A program made the translations under genes and the position numbers. Below are positions 23,108 to 30,821 of a stretch of DNA of 33,263 bases, in pieces. Source of the DNA: an uncultured Chlorobiaceae bacterium (GTDB lineage: Bacteria > Bacteroidota > Chlorobiia > Chlorobiales > Chlorobiaceae); NCBI GenBank assembly GCA_903908555.1, contig CAIVSG010000202.1, forward strand, positions 1 through 33,263, written 5' to 3'. The stretch's first letter is position 1. Each line of letters starts with the position of its first letter. Under the pieces are notes generated by a model. The model made no database searches, had not been told where the DNA came from, and saw only the letters and a program-made list of their open reading frames with translations.

Positions 23108-23494
23108 CTAACTGGTGGAAGATTTACTCAAGTTCACAACCAAGTTTTTCAAGGCCTCATGCAGGTCGGCAAGGTTATTTTTGCAAATTTCAAAAATTTC
23201 CTCAGCATCGATATTGAAGTATTGATGTGAGAGTATATCACGGAGACCTTTTATTCCTGACCAGTTGATATGAGGATAAAGTGCCAAAAGTTTTCCGTCG
23301 GTATCCTTATCAATTTTTTTAAAGTTTTCGCCAATAGCAATAAGCATCATGGCAATCGCGTCAAGCATATCCATGCCTTGATCACTATCAAGAAAATCAT
23401 CAGCTGTTTTTATAAGCGCGAACCGGCGATTAATTTTTTCTATGGCGGAATCAATCTGGAGTAGTTTATCCAGAAGAAGAGCTTGATCATACAT
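23108..23494 (-). CDS. hepT: HepT-type toxin (DUF86 family RNase)
   Basis: This 128-residue protein of the HEPN/DUF86 group carries the catalytic R-x4-H-x-Y motif (RDILSHQY, near residue 85). The partner nucleotidyltransferase gene overlaps it by 8 nt upstream. Its helical HEPN fold predicts RNA cleavage; in characterised systems the MntA antitoxin oligo-AMPylates the Tyr of this motif to inactivate it. All the key residues are visible, so the gene seems intact. Genome-defence or plasmid-like stabilisation is the usual role. Confidence 0.88.
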   Translation of the reverse strand: MYDQALLLDKLLQIDSAIEKINRRFALIKTADDFLDSDQGMDMLDAIAMMLIAIGENFKKIDKDTDGKLLALYPHINWSGIKGLRDILSHQYFNIDAEEIFEICKNNLADLHEALKNLVVNLSKSSTS

Positions 23495-23780
23495 AAAGAG
23501 CTTCCTTATCGATATGCTGGCGAAGAGATTGATTCATTCTTTTCCAATATCTTATCACATCGACTTTACTTCCCAACAATGTTTCCAGCTCTTCCTTGAG
23601 TTGTACTTTGATGAGAATATTCGGTTCCATCTCAACAACAATATCAATATCACTGCAATCAACAGCAGTATCTCTGGCAACTGATCCGAAAATACCGACT
23701 TTTGTTAACCGGTAACGCTGCTGAAGCTCCTTTTTATGCTTCCTCAGAATTCTGAGCGCTTGATCTCGTTGCATTGTCAC
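23487..23780 (-). CDS. mntA: MntA-type nucleotidyltransferase antitoxin
   Basis: The 97-residue minimal nucleotidyltransferase has the GS-x-AR-x9-D-x-D motif (GSVARDTAVDCSDIDIVVE, about residues 31-49), which holds metal and nucleotide. It neutralises the HepT toxin encoded by the overlapping gene. The start is at 23780, with a second Met two codons later as an alternative. The small size and overlap with hepT by 8 nt is the standard mntA-hepT arrangement. Confidence 0.88.
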   Translation of the reverse strand: MTMQRDQALRILRKHKKELQQRYRLTKVGIFGSVARDTAVDCSDIDIVVEMEPNILIKVQLKEELETLLGSKVDVIRYWKRMNQSLRQHIDKEALYV

Positions 23781-23905
23781 TTTTCATTAATTTTCAATCC
23801 ACACCCTACACAATACCTTACTCATTTCATTCTTGAAATGCAAACCACCTGATTAGCTGCTGAGTAAATCCCAGTCTGGAAGAAAAATTGATGCTGATGA
23901 GGGAT

Positions 23906-23934
23906 GGATCCTTCGCTTTCAGCTCAGGATGACA
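23906..23934. repeat. Imperfect hairpin element of a common intergenic type
   Basis: The segment from GGATCCTTCGC to CTCAGGATGACA resembles a widespread bacterial intergenic repeat. Its ends can pair (ATCCT with AGGAT) but the match is short. It is seen only once in this window, so the repeat call rests on recollection of the motif. Confidence 0.35.
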
Positions 23935-23963
23935 AATAAAGAGTGTCAGAACACTTTCATGTT

Positions 23964-24293
23964 TTATTTCTTGTCCTGATGTTTTCGCCCTTTTTCAGTC
24001 AGACGATATTTTTGCAGTCGGCTTGTTGGTTTATCAGAAATGGTGTATGCAATCAAGTCAGCAGCAAGCATTTCACGGATTCGTTCATTCAGTGTTCCCG
24101 ATACCGACTTATGGCCAAGCGCTGTAGCCAATTCAGATTTTGAACGGGCACCAATGAGCAACTCCTTGATGATTCTTTCAAAAATCGACTCTGGCCTCAA
24201 CTCTGGCCTTGAAGAAACTTCCGCTGGCTCACGTCCAAGAGTGTTTGAAGGATTTTCTCCAAATTCCGGCACGCTTATGATCATGCGAAACAC
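23964..24293 (-). pseudogene. C-terminal wHTH fragment of an AlbA_2/divergent-AAA-type regulator
   Basis: A 109-residue open frame ends with a winged-helix region (SKSELATALGHKSVSG, then RLQKYRLTEKGRK) that closes AlbA_2-type DNA-binding proteins of about 480-570 residues. The N-terminal AlbA_2 and ATPase-like parts are missing; only the linker with a PEL-RPES segment and the wHTH remain. A gene of this size could still be expressed as a small DNA-binding protein, but truncation is the simplest reading. A related fragment lies in front of the SWIM gene and another in the hsdR-hsdM gap. Confidence 0.6.
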
Positions 24294-24392
24294 ATCACAC
24301 TAAATGAGCTGAGGATTCTATCCCCCTCAAGCTTGCTCTTCCATATTTTTTTTCATTACATTGAAAATAGAATACACATAAATTGCAAACCT

Positions 24393-24620
24393 ATGAATGA
24401 CTGGCGGAAAAGAATCACTTTCAATCCTGAACAATGTGGTGGTAGGCCATGCGTTAGAGGGTTACGCATAAGAGTAGTCGATGTTCTGGATTTACTGGCT
24501 GCAGGTCTTTCTTATGATGAGATTATCGAAGAACTTCCTGACCTTGAAAAAGAAGACATTGTGGCTGTACTCCAATATGCAAGTCGGAAACTGGATCATC
24601 CGGTTATTGCTGCATGTTAG
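24393..24620 (+). CDS. DUF433 antitoxin-like protein, without its usual toxin
   Basis: This 75-residue protein of the DUF433 family carries the typical NPEQCGGRPCVRGLRI start and a short wHTH-like core ending in VLQYASRKL. DUF433 proteins are antitoxin-like partners of PIN-domain DUF5615 proteins. The start at 24393 is chosen because the conserved MNDWRKRI begins there. No DUF5615 gene follows: the next frame, 33 nt later, is HicB-like. It is an orphan or has lost its partner. Confidence 0.8.
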   Translation: MNDWRKRITFNPEQCGGRPCVRGLRIRVVDVLDLLAAGLSYDEIIEELPDLEKEDIVAVLQYASRKLDHPVIAAC

Positions 24621-24653
24621 GCGAAATAACCTGATGAATATATAGAGCTTACA

Positions 24654-24863
24654 ATGAGAAATTACACGGCAATTGTTGAACGCTGTACAGAGAGTGGTCT
24701 TTTTGTTGGGTTTATCCCCGGATTCCAGGGAGCACACACACAAGGGGAAACCCTAGATGAACTCCATCAAAACCTTCAGGAAGTAGTCGAAATGTTGCTT
24801 GAGGATGGAGAGCCAGTGCTGGAAACAGAATTTATTGGAACTCACAATATTGTTGTGGCCTGA
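24654..24863 (+). CDS. hicB: HicB-like antitoxin without HicA
   Basis: This 69-residue HicB-type protein has the conserved Y-x-A-I-V-E, GFIPGFQGAHTQGETLDELHQNLQEV pattern (given in parts: GFIPGFQG, AHTQGETLDEL) and an EFIGTHNIVVA end. The family's usual HicA RNase toxin gene follows HicB in such pairs; here, no HicA frame exists. Instead a 30-bp repeat lies 18 nt past the stop. It is therefore probably an orphan antitoxin. It sits 33 nt after DUF433, and its own ATG has no obvious strong RBS. Confidence 0.8.
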   Translation: MRNYTAIVERCTESGLFVGFIPGFQGAHTQGETLDELHQNLQEVVEMLLEDGEPVLETEFIGTHNIVVA

Positions 24864-24880
24864 ACATGGAACAGTTACCC

Positions 24881-24910
24881 ACGTTGCACCTCCTCCCCTG
24901 CCGCTTGGCA
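24881..24910 (+). repeat. 30-bp repeat, copy A
   Basis: This segment matches copy B at 25575-25604: ACGTTGC, a 6-nt variable part, TCCCCTGCCGCT, a variable nt and GGCA are shared in the same order and spacing. On the minus strand both read as PSGRG-x-x-AT. It sits 18 nt after the HicB stop. Confidence 0.6.
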
Positions 24911-24921
24911 CAAGGTCAACA

Positions 24922-25230
24922 TCATCTCGATTTAGAAACACGACCAGACAGCCATTTTTTGAACGATGTTTGACTTTCACCAGAAGGCTTGCCAAGTAAT
25001 AAACCTTCAACACTGATATCCTCATCAAGCTCTTCCCAATGAATACCATACCCTTTTCCAATCAGCCGCCAGTTCTGACGCTCAGATTCTGTTGCATTCA
25101 TAAGTCGTGGATACCATGCAAGCGGGACGGTAAGGGATCGACCATCATACAAATCAACGGTTAAAGCATCAAGCGTAACCGTTACCTGTTCAACTGCTGA
25201 TACATTGAGTTCAATTGTTGAAATAACCAT
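24922..25230 (-). CDS. DUF2442 protein (pair 1)
   Basis: This 102-residue protein of the DUF2442 family has the conserved GRSLTVPLAWYPRL, WRLIGKGYGIHWEELDED and ISVEGLLLG parts. DUF2442 proteins are predicted antitoxin-like partners of DUF4160 proteins. Start at 25230 is set by an AGGAGG RBS 7 nt upstream; the DUF4160 stop overlaps the start by 20 nt. Repeat copy A is 12 nt downstream of its stop. Role as a toxin-antitoxin pair is proposed in the literature and not proven here. Confidence 0.8.
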   Translation of the reverse strand: MVISTIELNVSAVEQVTVTLDALTVDLYDGRSLTVPLAWYPRLMNATESERQNWRLIGKGYGIHWEELDEDISVEGLLLGKPSGESQTSFKKWLSGRVSKSR

Positions 25231-25447
25231 TCCAAGCCTCCTGTAAATGCTGTTGATGTTCAAGGATGATTATTTGAATCCTGGCAATTTCATGCCTTGA
25301 AAAACCACCACTACTTTCTAAGCGAACCGGGTCAAGCCAAAATTTAGCCAGATTATCATCGCGTTCAACATGAATATGCGAGGGCTCGCTTTTATCGCTC
25401 GCAAAAAAGAAAAACCGATAGGCTCCAATACGCAAAACAGTCGGCAT
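25211..25447 (-). CDS. DUF4160 protein (pair 1)
   Basis: This 78-residue protein of the DUF4160 family has the PTVLRIGAYRFFFFASD start, a PSHIHV core and a C-terminal helix (HEIARIQIIILEH). It overlaps DUF2442 by 20 nt on the same strand, the usual co-translated layout. Its biochemical role is not known; it is a toxin candidate by association. Confidence 0.82.
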   Translation of the reverse strand: MPTVLRIGAYRFFFFASDKSEPSHIHVERDDNLAKFWLDPVRLESSGGFSRHEIARIQIIILEHQQHLQEAWNGYFNN

Positions 25448-25536
25448 TGTTAACTTCTCTATTTTGAATAAAATGGAACGTAAACAAGCCAGTTGGAATC
25501 AGCCTGTATATGTGACTACCAGTTCAAAAAAACTTA

Positions 25537-25710
25537 TTACTTGAAGTATAACAAACAATTGCAGGTCATCAAACACGTTGCGTCTATTCCCCTGCCGCTG
25601 GGCATATAATCAATAAAGGCATCGGCATTGTTCTCGTTATCTTCGGCTATGTAATCCCAAATATCAGCAATATCCTCAAAAACAAGGGGGCGTTTAATGA
25701 TTATCGGCAT
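25537..25710 (-). pseudogene. parE: Truncated ParE toxin with a foreign C-terminus
   Basis: The first 35 residues match ParE (MPIIIKRPLVFEDIADI, WDYIAEDNENNADAFID), where a full ParE has about 95. After residue 35 it continues with YMPSGRGIDATCLM and stops at residue 57; this part is encoded by repeat copy B. The start codon is 4 nt after the parD stop on the same strand, so transcription coupling persists. The toxin core is missing, so activity is very unlikely. Confidence 0.8.
25575..25604 (+). repeat. 30-bp repeat, copy B, inside the broken parE
   Basis: It shares ACGTTGC, TCCCCTGCCGCT and GGCA with copy A at 24881-24910 at identical spacing. It encodes (minus strand) the foreign PSGRGIDAT end of the truncated ParE. 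It marks the point at which the toxin gene was lost. Confidence 0.6.
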
Positions 25711-25714
25711 GTTC

Positions 25715-25978
25715 TTAACCTGCCTTTGTGGCTGTCCTTCTTTTTCTGACTGTTTTCTTTATCTCTACGGCATCCCAAGCGTTAGCAGTGCCGCTCTCTA
25801 TTCCGGCACGTATATCCTGCCGTAACGTATCAAGCTTTGCTTTGCGAAGAGAATCCTGCTCTTCCATAAGGCGTAATGCCTCACGGACCACCTCACTTGC
25901 TGATGTATAGAGCCCTGATTTTACTTTCTGACGAACCATCTCTTCAAGGAACGGCGTCAGGTTAACATTAATTGGCAT
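25715..25978 (-). CDS. parD: ParD-like ribbon-helix-helix antitoxin
   Basis: This 87-residue antitoxin has an RHH DNA-binding part (NVNLTPFLEEMVRQKV, YTSASEVVREALRLMEEQ) and a C-terminal toxin-binding region. It would repress its own promoter and neutralise ParE. The downstream parE gene is truncated, leaving ParD as an orphan in practice. Start at 25978 (MPINVNLTP). The intergenic region upstream (25979-26188, about 210 nt) has no visible gene and presumably carries its promoter. Confidence 0.88.
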   Translation of the reverse strand: MPINVNLTPFLEEMVRQKVKSGLYTSASEVVREALRLMEEQDSLRKAKLDTLRQDIRAGIESGTANAWDAVEIKKTVRKRRTATKAG

Positions 25979-26188
25979 GGTTTTATCTCTGTTTTCTTTA
26001 CGAGTGAACCATCAGAATGGATGTCATACTGTCAATTTATGCTAATTCTTGACAATAATAAGCAACATCATTCACATAACAACGCGTCCTGAGAAGACAC
26101 TCTTTTTATGAGGTTTTTGTTGTCCCTTCACCCTGACGGATCAGATCATGTATTTAAAGCTTGGCTTAAGCTCAATAATGGCGTTTTG

Positions 26189-26458
26189 TCATGACGCTTT
26201 CGTTTCCCACAGCGATTTGCCTGTTGCCCTGAAATAAAGTGCTTCAGGATCTACATCGAAACCGCAATCCCACGCAAGAGTTGGCCAGGAATCAAGATAA
26301 AAATGTGAAAAAGCTTCAGGGTTGCGCAATGGCTCCGCTATTGGATATTTATAGACAAGATCACGGAGATCCACCTCTCCGGTTTCACCGGTATTGAATT
26401 TCAGAAATATCTGATAATCCTTAACATACCTTGCCTCTACAATAGAAATACATTTCAT
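26189..26458 (-). CDS. DUF2442 protein (pair 2)
   Basis: This 89-residue member of DUF2442 carries VDLRDLVYKYPIAEPLRNPEA (in parts: VDLRDLVYKYP, LRNPEAFSHF) and WPTLAWDCGFDVDPEALYF, the family end. It follows the second DUF4160 gene by 14 nt on the same strand. It is clearly diverged from pair 1. Toxin-antitoxin function is a proposal from genome context only. Confidence 0.82.
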   Translation of the reverse strand: MKCISIVEARYVKDYQIFLKFNTGETGEVDLRDLVYKYPIAEPLRNPEAFSHFYLDSWPTLAWDCGFDVDPEALYFRATGKSLWETKAS

Positions 26459-26472
26459 AATATAGTTCTCCG

Positions 26473-26721
26473 TTATATAAGCGGTTGAATACGATGAAAA
26501 TCATTTGTTTCCCACATTAACAAAAGTTCATCACTATGCAATTCTGCCCATTCTTCAACAAGACCGCGGACTTTTGCAGGAAGTGAACCAGCCGTGATAT
26601 TCAAATTCCTAATATCCATTGATGCCCGATAGTCATTATACTGCACATGAAAATGAGGAGGGTTATGTTCATCGAAATACATTGAAATGATAATCCCAAG
26701 AAATCTTGATATCTCTGGCAT
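26473..26721 (-). CDS. DUF4160 protein (pair 2)
   Basis: This 82-residue DUF4160 protein has the MPEISRFLGIIISMYFDEH start, the conserved HNPPHFHV core and a C-terminal amphipathic helix (WAELHSDELLLMW). It is upstream of DUF2442 (pair 2) by 14 nt, in the family order 4160-2442. It lies next to the R-M operon but on its own promoter, as about 110 nt separate it from hsdS. Confidence 0.85.
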   Translation of the reverse strand: MPEISRFLGIIISMYFDEHNPPHFHVQYNDYRASMDIRNLNITAGSLPAKVRGLVEEWAELHSDELLLMWETNDFHRIQPLI

Positions 26722-26833
26722 AAAGCACTCCTCCTATTTATAACTAGATTTCCTTCAAAAAAATTATCAGACATTGTTGCTATTCTAATCAAAAGCAATA
26801 TAATACGCATTAATCACATAAACCCACCACAAT

Positions 26834-28012
26834 TCAAATCACCGGTTCACCCTCTTCGGCAACCGGCACTCGCGACAAATCAAGTTCGCCTTTGAACGCC
26901 TGTTGACTGATGATACCATAGAGGGATTCGAGTTGGATGAGAGATTGGGCGTATGAAGTCTTCAGGGATGCAACTTTGGTGACTATGGCCGCAAAGCGGT
27001 TTTGCAGTTCAAGAGGGGGTACTGGAATAATGGTTTCTTTAAGTTTTTCGCCGGTCAAATGGGCAATGGTAGCTTTACATGTAACATTCTTAAACCCATT
27101 GTATGACGAAAAGAACATCATCACATATTGTACGTATTCAGGTATCGCTTGCGACTTGTGCAATCTAACTCGATGTATGGCCTTCTGGAAATAACATTCT
27201 GCTAAGTTATTTTTCCATATTGCACTACGCCCTATATCACCACCTTCACAAATAAGAAGGTCACCATCCATCAAACCAAATAATGCTCGTGCTCTTTCAT
27301 CAAAATCCATTTCCTCCAAATTATCCAATTGAAAACGAAACCACTGGACATTAGAATTCCCGATATACTTTCTGAGATGATTTCCTGTAATGAACTTTTT
27401 GTCACGCATTTTACCCAATCGAGAATCAGAAATTTCATCCATACGTTTCTTCTCCCACCTCTTCTCATTCCTGACCGGATCGCCAAACATCTCCAGAAAA
27501 ACACTTTTGAGCAGTTCGTCAAGCTGTTTGAGTTGCTCGCGACGGCGGGAGATCAGGTTCTCTACTTTGGAAAGAAGTGTTGCGATACGGATTTGGTCGC
27601 CATACTCAAAAACAGGTATCAGAATACTTTCTAATGCATTTCGACTTATATGCGGAATCGTTGCGCCGGTAGAGGTTTTCCTCAAATAGTTAAAATTTGA
27701 CTGTAAAAAAATCCCGATGAATGGGGTGTAAAATTTTGATTTATCATGTAAACGAAGACGAGAAATTGTGCTACCAATATATCCCTGCTTTCCATACCCT
27801 ATAGTGCCGGCATTAGCGCCATCCCATGCGATCAGAACATCATTTTCACAAGCAAGCACACCGCCTTGATCATCTGTCATTCTGATTAAGGTGTCGTTTC
27901 GTAAATCATCAATACCAAGCACTCTTTTTGATTGAGAAGATGGCATATCAGTAATAGTATGCTTCTTCCCTTTTGATATCGTGATGAGAGAACCGAGTTT
28001 AATCGTTTTCAT
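26834..28012 (-). CDS. hsdS: Type I restriction-modification specificity subunit HsdS
   Basis: The 392-residue specificity subunit determines the bipartite target sequence of the type I R-M complex. It has two target-recognition domains (about 1-180 and 190-380), each closed by a helical spacer; the first ends in LKSVFLEMFGDP and the second in a Leu-rich helix region. The ATG at 28012 (MKTIKLGSL) is chosen over an in-frame TTG upstream because a GGGGAGGGG RBS precedes it. Its first 14 nt overlap the DUF1016 gene. TRD1 and TRD2 specificity cannot be predicted from sequence by eye. Confidence 0.9.
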   Translation of the reverse strand: MKTIKLGSLITISKGKKHTITDMPSSQSKRVLGIDDLRNDTLIRMTDDQGGVLACENDVLIAWDGANAGTIGYGKQGYIGSTISRLRLHDKSKFYTPFIGIFLQSNFNYLRKTSTGATIPHISRNALESILIPVFEYGDQIRIATLLSKVENLISRRREQLKQLDELLKSVFLEMFGDPVRNEKRWEKKRMDEISDSRLGKMRDKKFITGNHLRKYIGNSNVQWFRFQLDNLEEMDFDERARALFGLMDGDLLICEGGDIGRSAIWKNNLAECYFQKAIHRVRLHKSQAIPEYVQYVMMFFSSYNGFKNVTCKATIAHLTGEKLKETIIPVPPLELQNRFAAIVTKVASLKTSYAQSLIQLESLYGIISQQAFKGELDLSRVPVAEEGEPVI

Positions 28013-29030
28013 ATCCCCTCCCCTCAATCGCCTTCATCTCCCTGACCAAGTGCTCCCTGAGCACCTCTTCACTTGGCAAATAGAGCTTGTACTGACTCGC
28101 CAGTATGGTCTGGTTATCCTCCGGCAGGGAAATTTTTACGACCGCATCATTTTTGTCGGCAGCAAGCAGAATACCTATCGTCGGATTCTCTTCGGGCAGT
28201 TTTTCGTATCGGTCATAATAGTTGACATACATCTGTAACTGTCCCAAATCCTGGTGGGTCAGCTTATGCGTCTTGAGTTCGATAATGACAAAACAACGTA
28301 AGAGGCGATTGTAAAAAACAAGATCAATAAAGAAGTCGTCGCCTTTGAGGTGGATTCTCTGTTGGCGGGCCACAAAAGTGAAACCGTTGCCCAACTCCAG
28401 CAAAAACTCCTGCAACTGGGTGATGATTGCCTGTTCCAGATCTTTTTCGTAGTAGGCGCTCTCACGTTTCAAGCCTAAAAACTCCAGAAACATGGGGTCT
28501 TTAATGATGTCGGTCGCTTTTTCGGGTTGCTGCTCGCCACGGGCAACCGAGAGCACCCGTTCTTTGTCGTTGCTTAACAGAAGTCGCTCGTAAAGCTGGC
28601 TGTTTATCTGCCGTTCAAGTTGCCGGGCAGTCCAGTTGTTTTTGGTGGCTTCAGCGATATAATATTCTCTTTTACTTTCATCATCAATACGAATGAGATA
28701 GCGGTATTGCGTCCAATTCAATTGCGAACGCAGTGCGTTCGCAATTGGAAAGACACGATAAAATTGGCGACTAAGCTCTAATTGGCGAACAGAAAAATTT
28801 GTGCCATAATCAGGTTCCAATACCTGAGAAAGTGTTTTGATCAGATAAGCTCCGTACTCCGCCCGCTCTTTTCCCTGTTGCTCCTCTTCGAGAATGCTCT
28901 TGCCAATATTCCAGTACATGAGAACCCTGTGATGATCAACTGCACGAACAGCATTTTCCCGAGCCAGTGTAATGATCTCTTTGATCTGCCCGATAAACTG
29001 AGGGCGAATAGTAATTTCAGTCTCTTTCAT
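27999..29030 (-). CDS. DUF1016/YhcG-type PD-(D/E)XK nuclease
   Basis: This 343-residue protein has an N-terminal helical domain with the WNIGK motif and a C-terminal PD-(D/E)XK domain with DFFIDLVFYN and IIELK (metal-binding Asp and Glu-x-Lys). DUF1016 proteins are predicted nucleases often found near type I R-M loci. It is inserted between hsdM and hsdS, overlapping hsdM by 4 nt and hsdS by 14 nt, so it is cotranscribed with the R-M genes. A 14-bp palindrome lies inside its coding sequence. Its role may be in defence or in modifying the R-M complex. Confidence 0.85.
   Translation of the reverse strand: MKETEITIRPQFIGQIKEIITLARENAVRAVDHHRVLMYWNIGKSILEEEQQGKERAEYGAYLIKTLSQVLEPDYGTNFSVRQLELSRQFYRVFPIANALRSQLNWTQYRYLIRIDDESKREYYIAEATKNNWTARQLERQINSQLYERLLLSNDKERVLSVARGEQQPEKATDIIKDPMFLEFLGLKRESAYYEKDLEQAIITQLQEFLLELGNGFTFVARQQRIHLKGDDFFIDLVFYNRLLRCFVIIELKTHKLTHQDLGQLQMYVNYYDRYEKLPEENPTIGILLAADKNDAVVKISLPEDNQTILASQYKLYLPSEEVLREHLVREMKAIEGRGYEND
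28718..28746. repeat. 14-bp perfect palindrome within the DUF1016 gene
   Basis: Arms 28718-28731 (CAATTGCGAACGCA) and 28733-28746 are perfectly complementary with a 1-nt centre. It encodes PIANALRSQLNW in frame without disrupting the gene. It is either coincidental coding symmetry or a hairpin element absorbed into the gene. Confidence 0.7.
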
Positions 29031-30688
29031 CCGATCATCCCCTTGAGCTCAAGCAGCTCCCTTACAATACCACTCTGAATATTTGCAAGTTCAGCATCAT
29101 CAATCTCCCCCACCTCTGCTGCAATGAGTTTATCCAGAATAACCGAAGGACTTTCGTAGACAACCTCTTCAAAAACATCCGTTTTATAACGGGAAATCGA
29201 AAGATCATACCCACCCTCTCCTTCAATTTCTGAACGGGAAACCATAAAACACTTTTCAGTTCTATCGTAGTCGTGCTGTGCGTTTCGCTTTTTAAATTTT
29301 TCGACAATATCAAGCAGATCGCCAAACCCATCCTGCTTGCTTCGTTTATCATCCAGCGAATAGCCGTCAGACTTCATGTCGTAGAACCAGACAAACTCTG
29401 TCGCTGGTTTGCTAACCTTGTCCAGCGGGCCCCAAACTTTAGTAAACAGCAGAATTGAGGTTGAAACCCCAGCATAGGGTTTGAATACGCCACTCGGCAT
29501 GGTGATTACCGCTTTCAGGTCGCACCGCTCCACAAGCAGTTTGCGTAAATCTTTGAATGCACCGCCGGAGCCAAAGAGGACGCCTTGCGGTACAATAACG
29601 CAGGCTGTTCCCCCTTTTTTCAGCAGCCGATAGATGTTTTCGACAAACAACAGCTCAGTCTTGGTGGTGGAGAGGGTAAAGCTTTCGTTGATATCGCCTT
29701 TGTCAATGCTGCCGGTGAAGGGAGGATTGGCCATGACTATGTCGTAGCAGGACTCTTCGGTAAAGCTTTTGCTCAAGGTGTCTTTATAATCAATTTCAGG
29801 CTCGTCAATCCCGTGCATCATGAGATTCATCAGACCAAGACGAACCATGGTGCTGTCGATATCGTAGCCGAAGAGCGTTTTGCTGAGTATGCTTTTTGCA
29901 TGTTCGGTAAGGCCGGCAGAAACGGAGGTGCGGATAAACCCGTCTTCGTCGGGAAGAAGATTTTGGTTGCCGGCACGAATTGCCAACTGCGTGACAATAT
30001 ATTGATAGGCACCAAGCAGAAATCCCCCTGATCCACATGCGGGATCGGCAATAGTGTGGCCAAGCTGAGGCTCGACCAGATCGGCCATCATCTTGATAAT
30101 GTGGCGCGGTGTACGGAACTGGCCGTTTTTACCCGCCGAGGCGATTTCGGAGAGAAGAAATTCATAGACATCACCCTGAATATCCTGAAATGCCTGCCCT
30201 TTTTCATTCGAGTCCGTTTCCATCACTTCAAAGATCTCATCAACCGTCTTAACGGCTTCAACCAGAAGTGACGGCTTGGGAATGATGAAGACCGCATTTT
30301 TCATGTGGTGGGAAAATTTCGACTCAGCACCGTTCAGGTCTTTGAGATAGGGGAAGACTCTGGATTGCACATGAGTAAGCATAACATCCGCCTGCATGTG
30401 TTTGAATTCACTCCAGCGAAGTGTGCTTTTGTCGATCGCATAACTCTCGGGATTTTCTTTGTCACGGTATTCGGGTGGTATCCACATTCCCTTAAATTTG
30501 GAGCTGTAGGTGTCGCCCGCCCACTCGGCACTTGCCTGCTTCTCTTTATCCTGATCGTCCATCCGCTTCATGAAAAGCAGATAGGTGATCTGTTCGATGG
30601 CGGTGAGTGGATTGGAGATTCCACCGCTCCAGAACTTGTTCCAGAGTTGGTCTATTTTTGATTTCAGTTCCGGATTGTTTTGAAGCAT
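29027..30688 (-). CDS. hsdM: Type I restriction-modification methyltransferase HsdM
   Basis: This 553-residue N6-adenine DNA methyltransferase subunit has an N-terminal helical region (LWNKFWSGGI, ITYLLFMKRMDD), the AdoMet motif I DPACGSGGF and the catalytic motif IV NPPF (MANPPFTGSI). It methylates the target chosen by HsdS and, together with HsdR, forms the restriction complex. The start at 30688 follows the hsdR stop by 218 nt, which contains a remnant of another gene. Overlap with DUF1016 is 4 nt. Confidence 0.95.
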   Translation of the reverse strand: MLQNNPELKSKIDQLWNKFWSGGISNPLTAIEQITYLLFMKRMDDQDKEKQASAEWAGDTYSSKFKGMWIPPEYRDKENPESYAIDKSTLRWSEFKHMQADVMLTHVQSRVFPYLKDLNGAESKFSHHMKNAVFIIPKPSLLVEAVKTVDEIFEVMETDSNEKGQAFQDIQGDVYEFLLSEIASAGKNGQFRTPRHIIKMMADLVEPQLGHTIADPACGSGGFLLGAYQYIVTQLAIRAGNQNLLPDEDGFIRTSVSAGLTEHAKSILSKTLFGYDIDSTMVRLGLMNLMMHGIDEPEIDYKDTLSKSFTEESCYDIVMANPPFTGSIDKGDINESFTLSTTKTELLFVENIYRLLKKGGTACVIVPQGVLFGSGGAFKDLRKLLVERCDLKAVITMPSGVFKPYAGVSTSILLFTKVWGPLDKVSKPATEFVWFYDMKSDGYSLDDKRSKQDGFGDLLDIVEKFKKRNAQHDYDRTEKCFMVSRSEIEGEGGYDLSISRYKTDVFEEVVYESPSVILDKLIAAEVGEIDDAELANIQSGIVRELLELKGMIG

Positions 30689-30761
30689 CGGCTATTGACC
30701 TTTATTTAAATTCTTCACAGTGACCGACCCTTTTGCAAGTACGCCGGTACACCATTGCTGA

Positions 30762-30821
30762 CTCTACCCCTCACTCTACCCCCGACTGGGCCCCTGAGTT
30801 GGCCCCTGAGTGGGCCCCTGA
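30762..30821 (-). repeat. Five tandem 12-bp units
   Basis: Five 12-bp units lie head-to-tail at 30762, 30774, 30786, 30798 and 30810. On the minus strand the best three read TCAGGGGCCCAC, TCAGGGGCCAAC and TCAGGGGCCCAG; the other two are TCGGGGGTAGAG and TGAGGGGTAGAG. They encode SGAH, SGAN, SGAQ, SGVE and then a stop in place of Ser, a Ser-Gly-Ala linker. Confidence 0.85.

Noticed and set aside
24753-25061. Minus-strand frame overlapping HicB and DUF2442
   Set aside because: It is out of frame with DUF2442 on the same strand and antisense to HicB; only its repeat-derived PSGRG segment is of interest.
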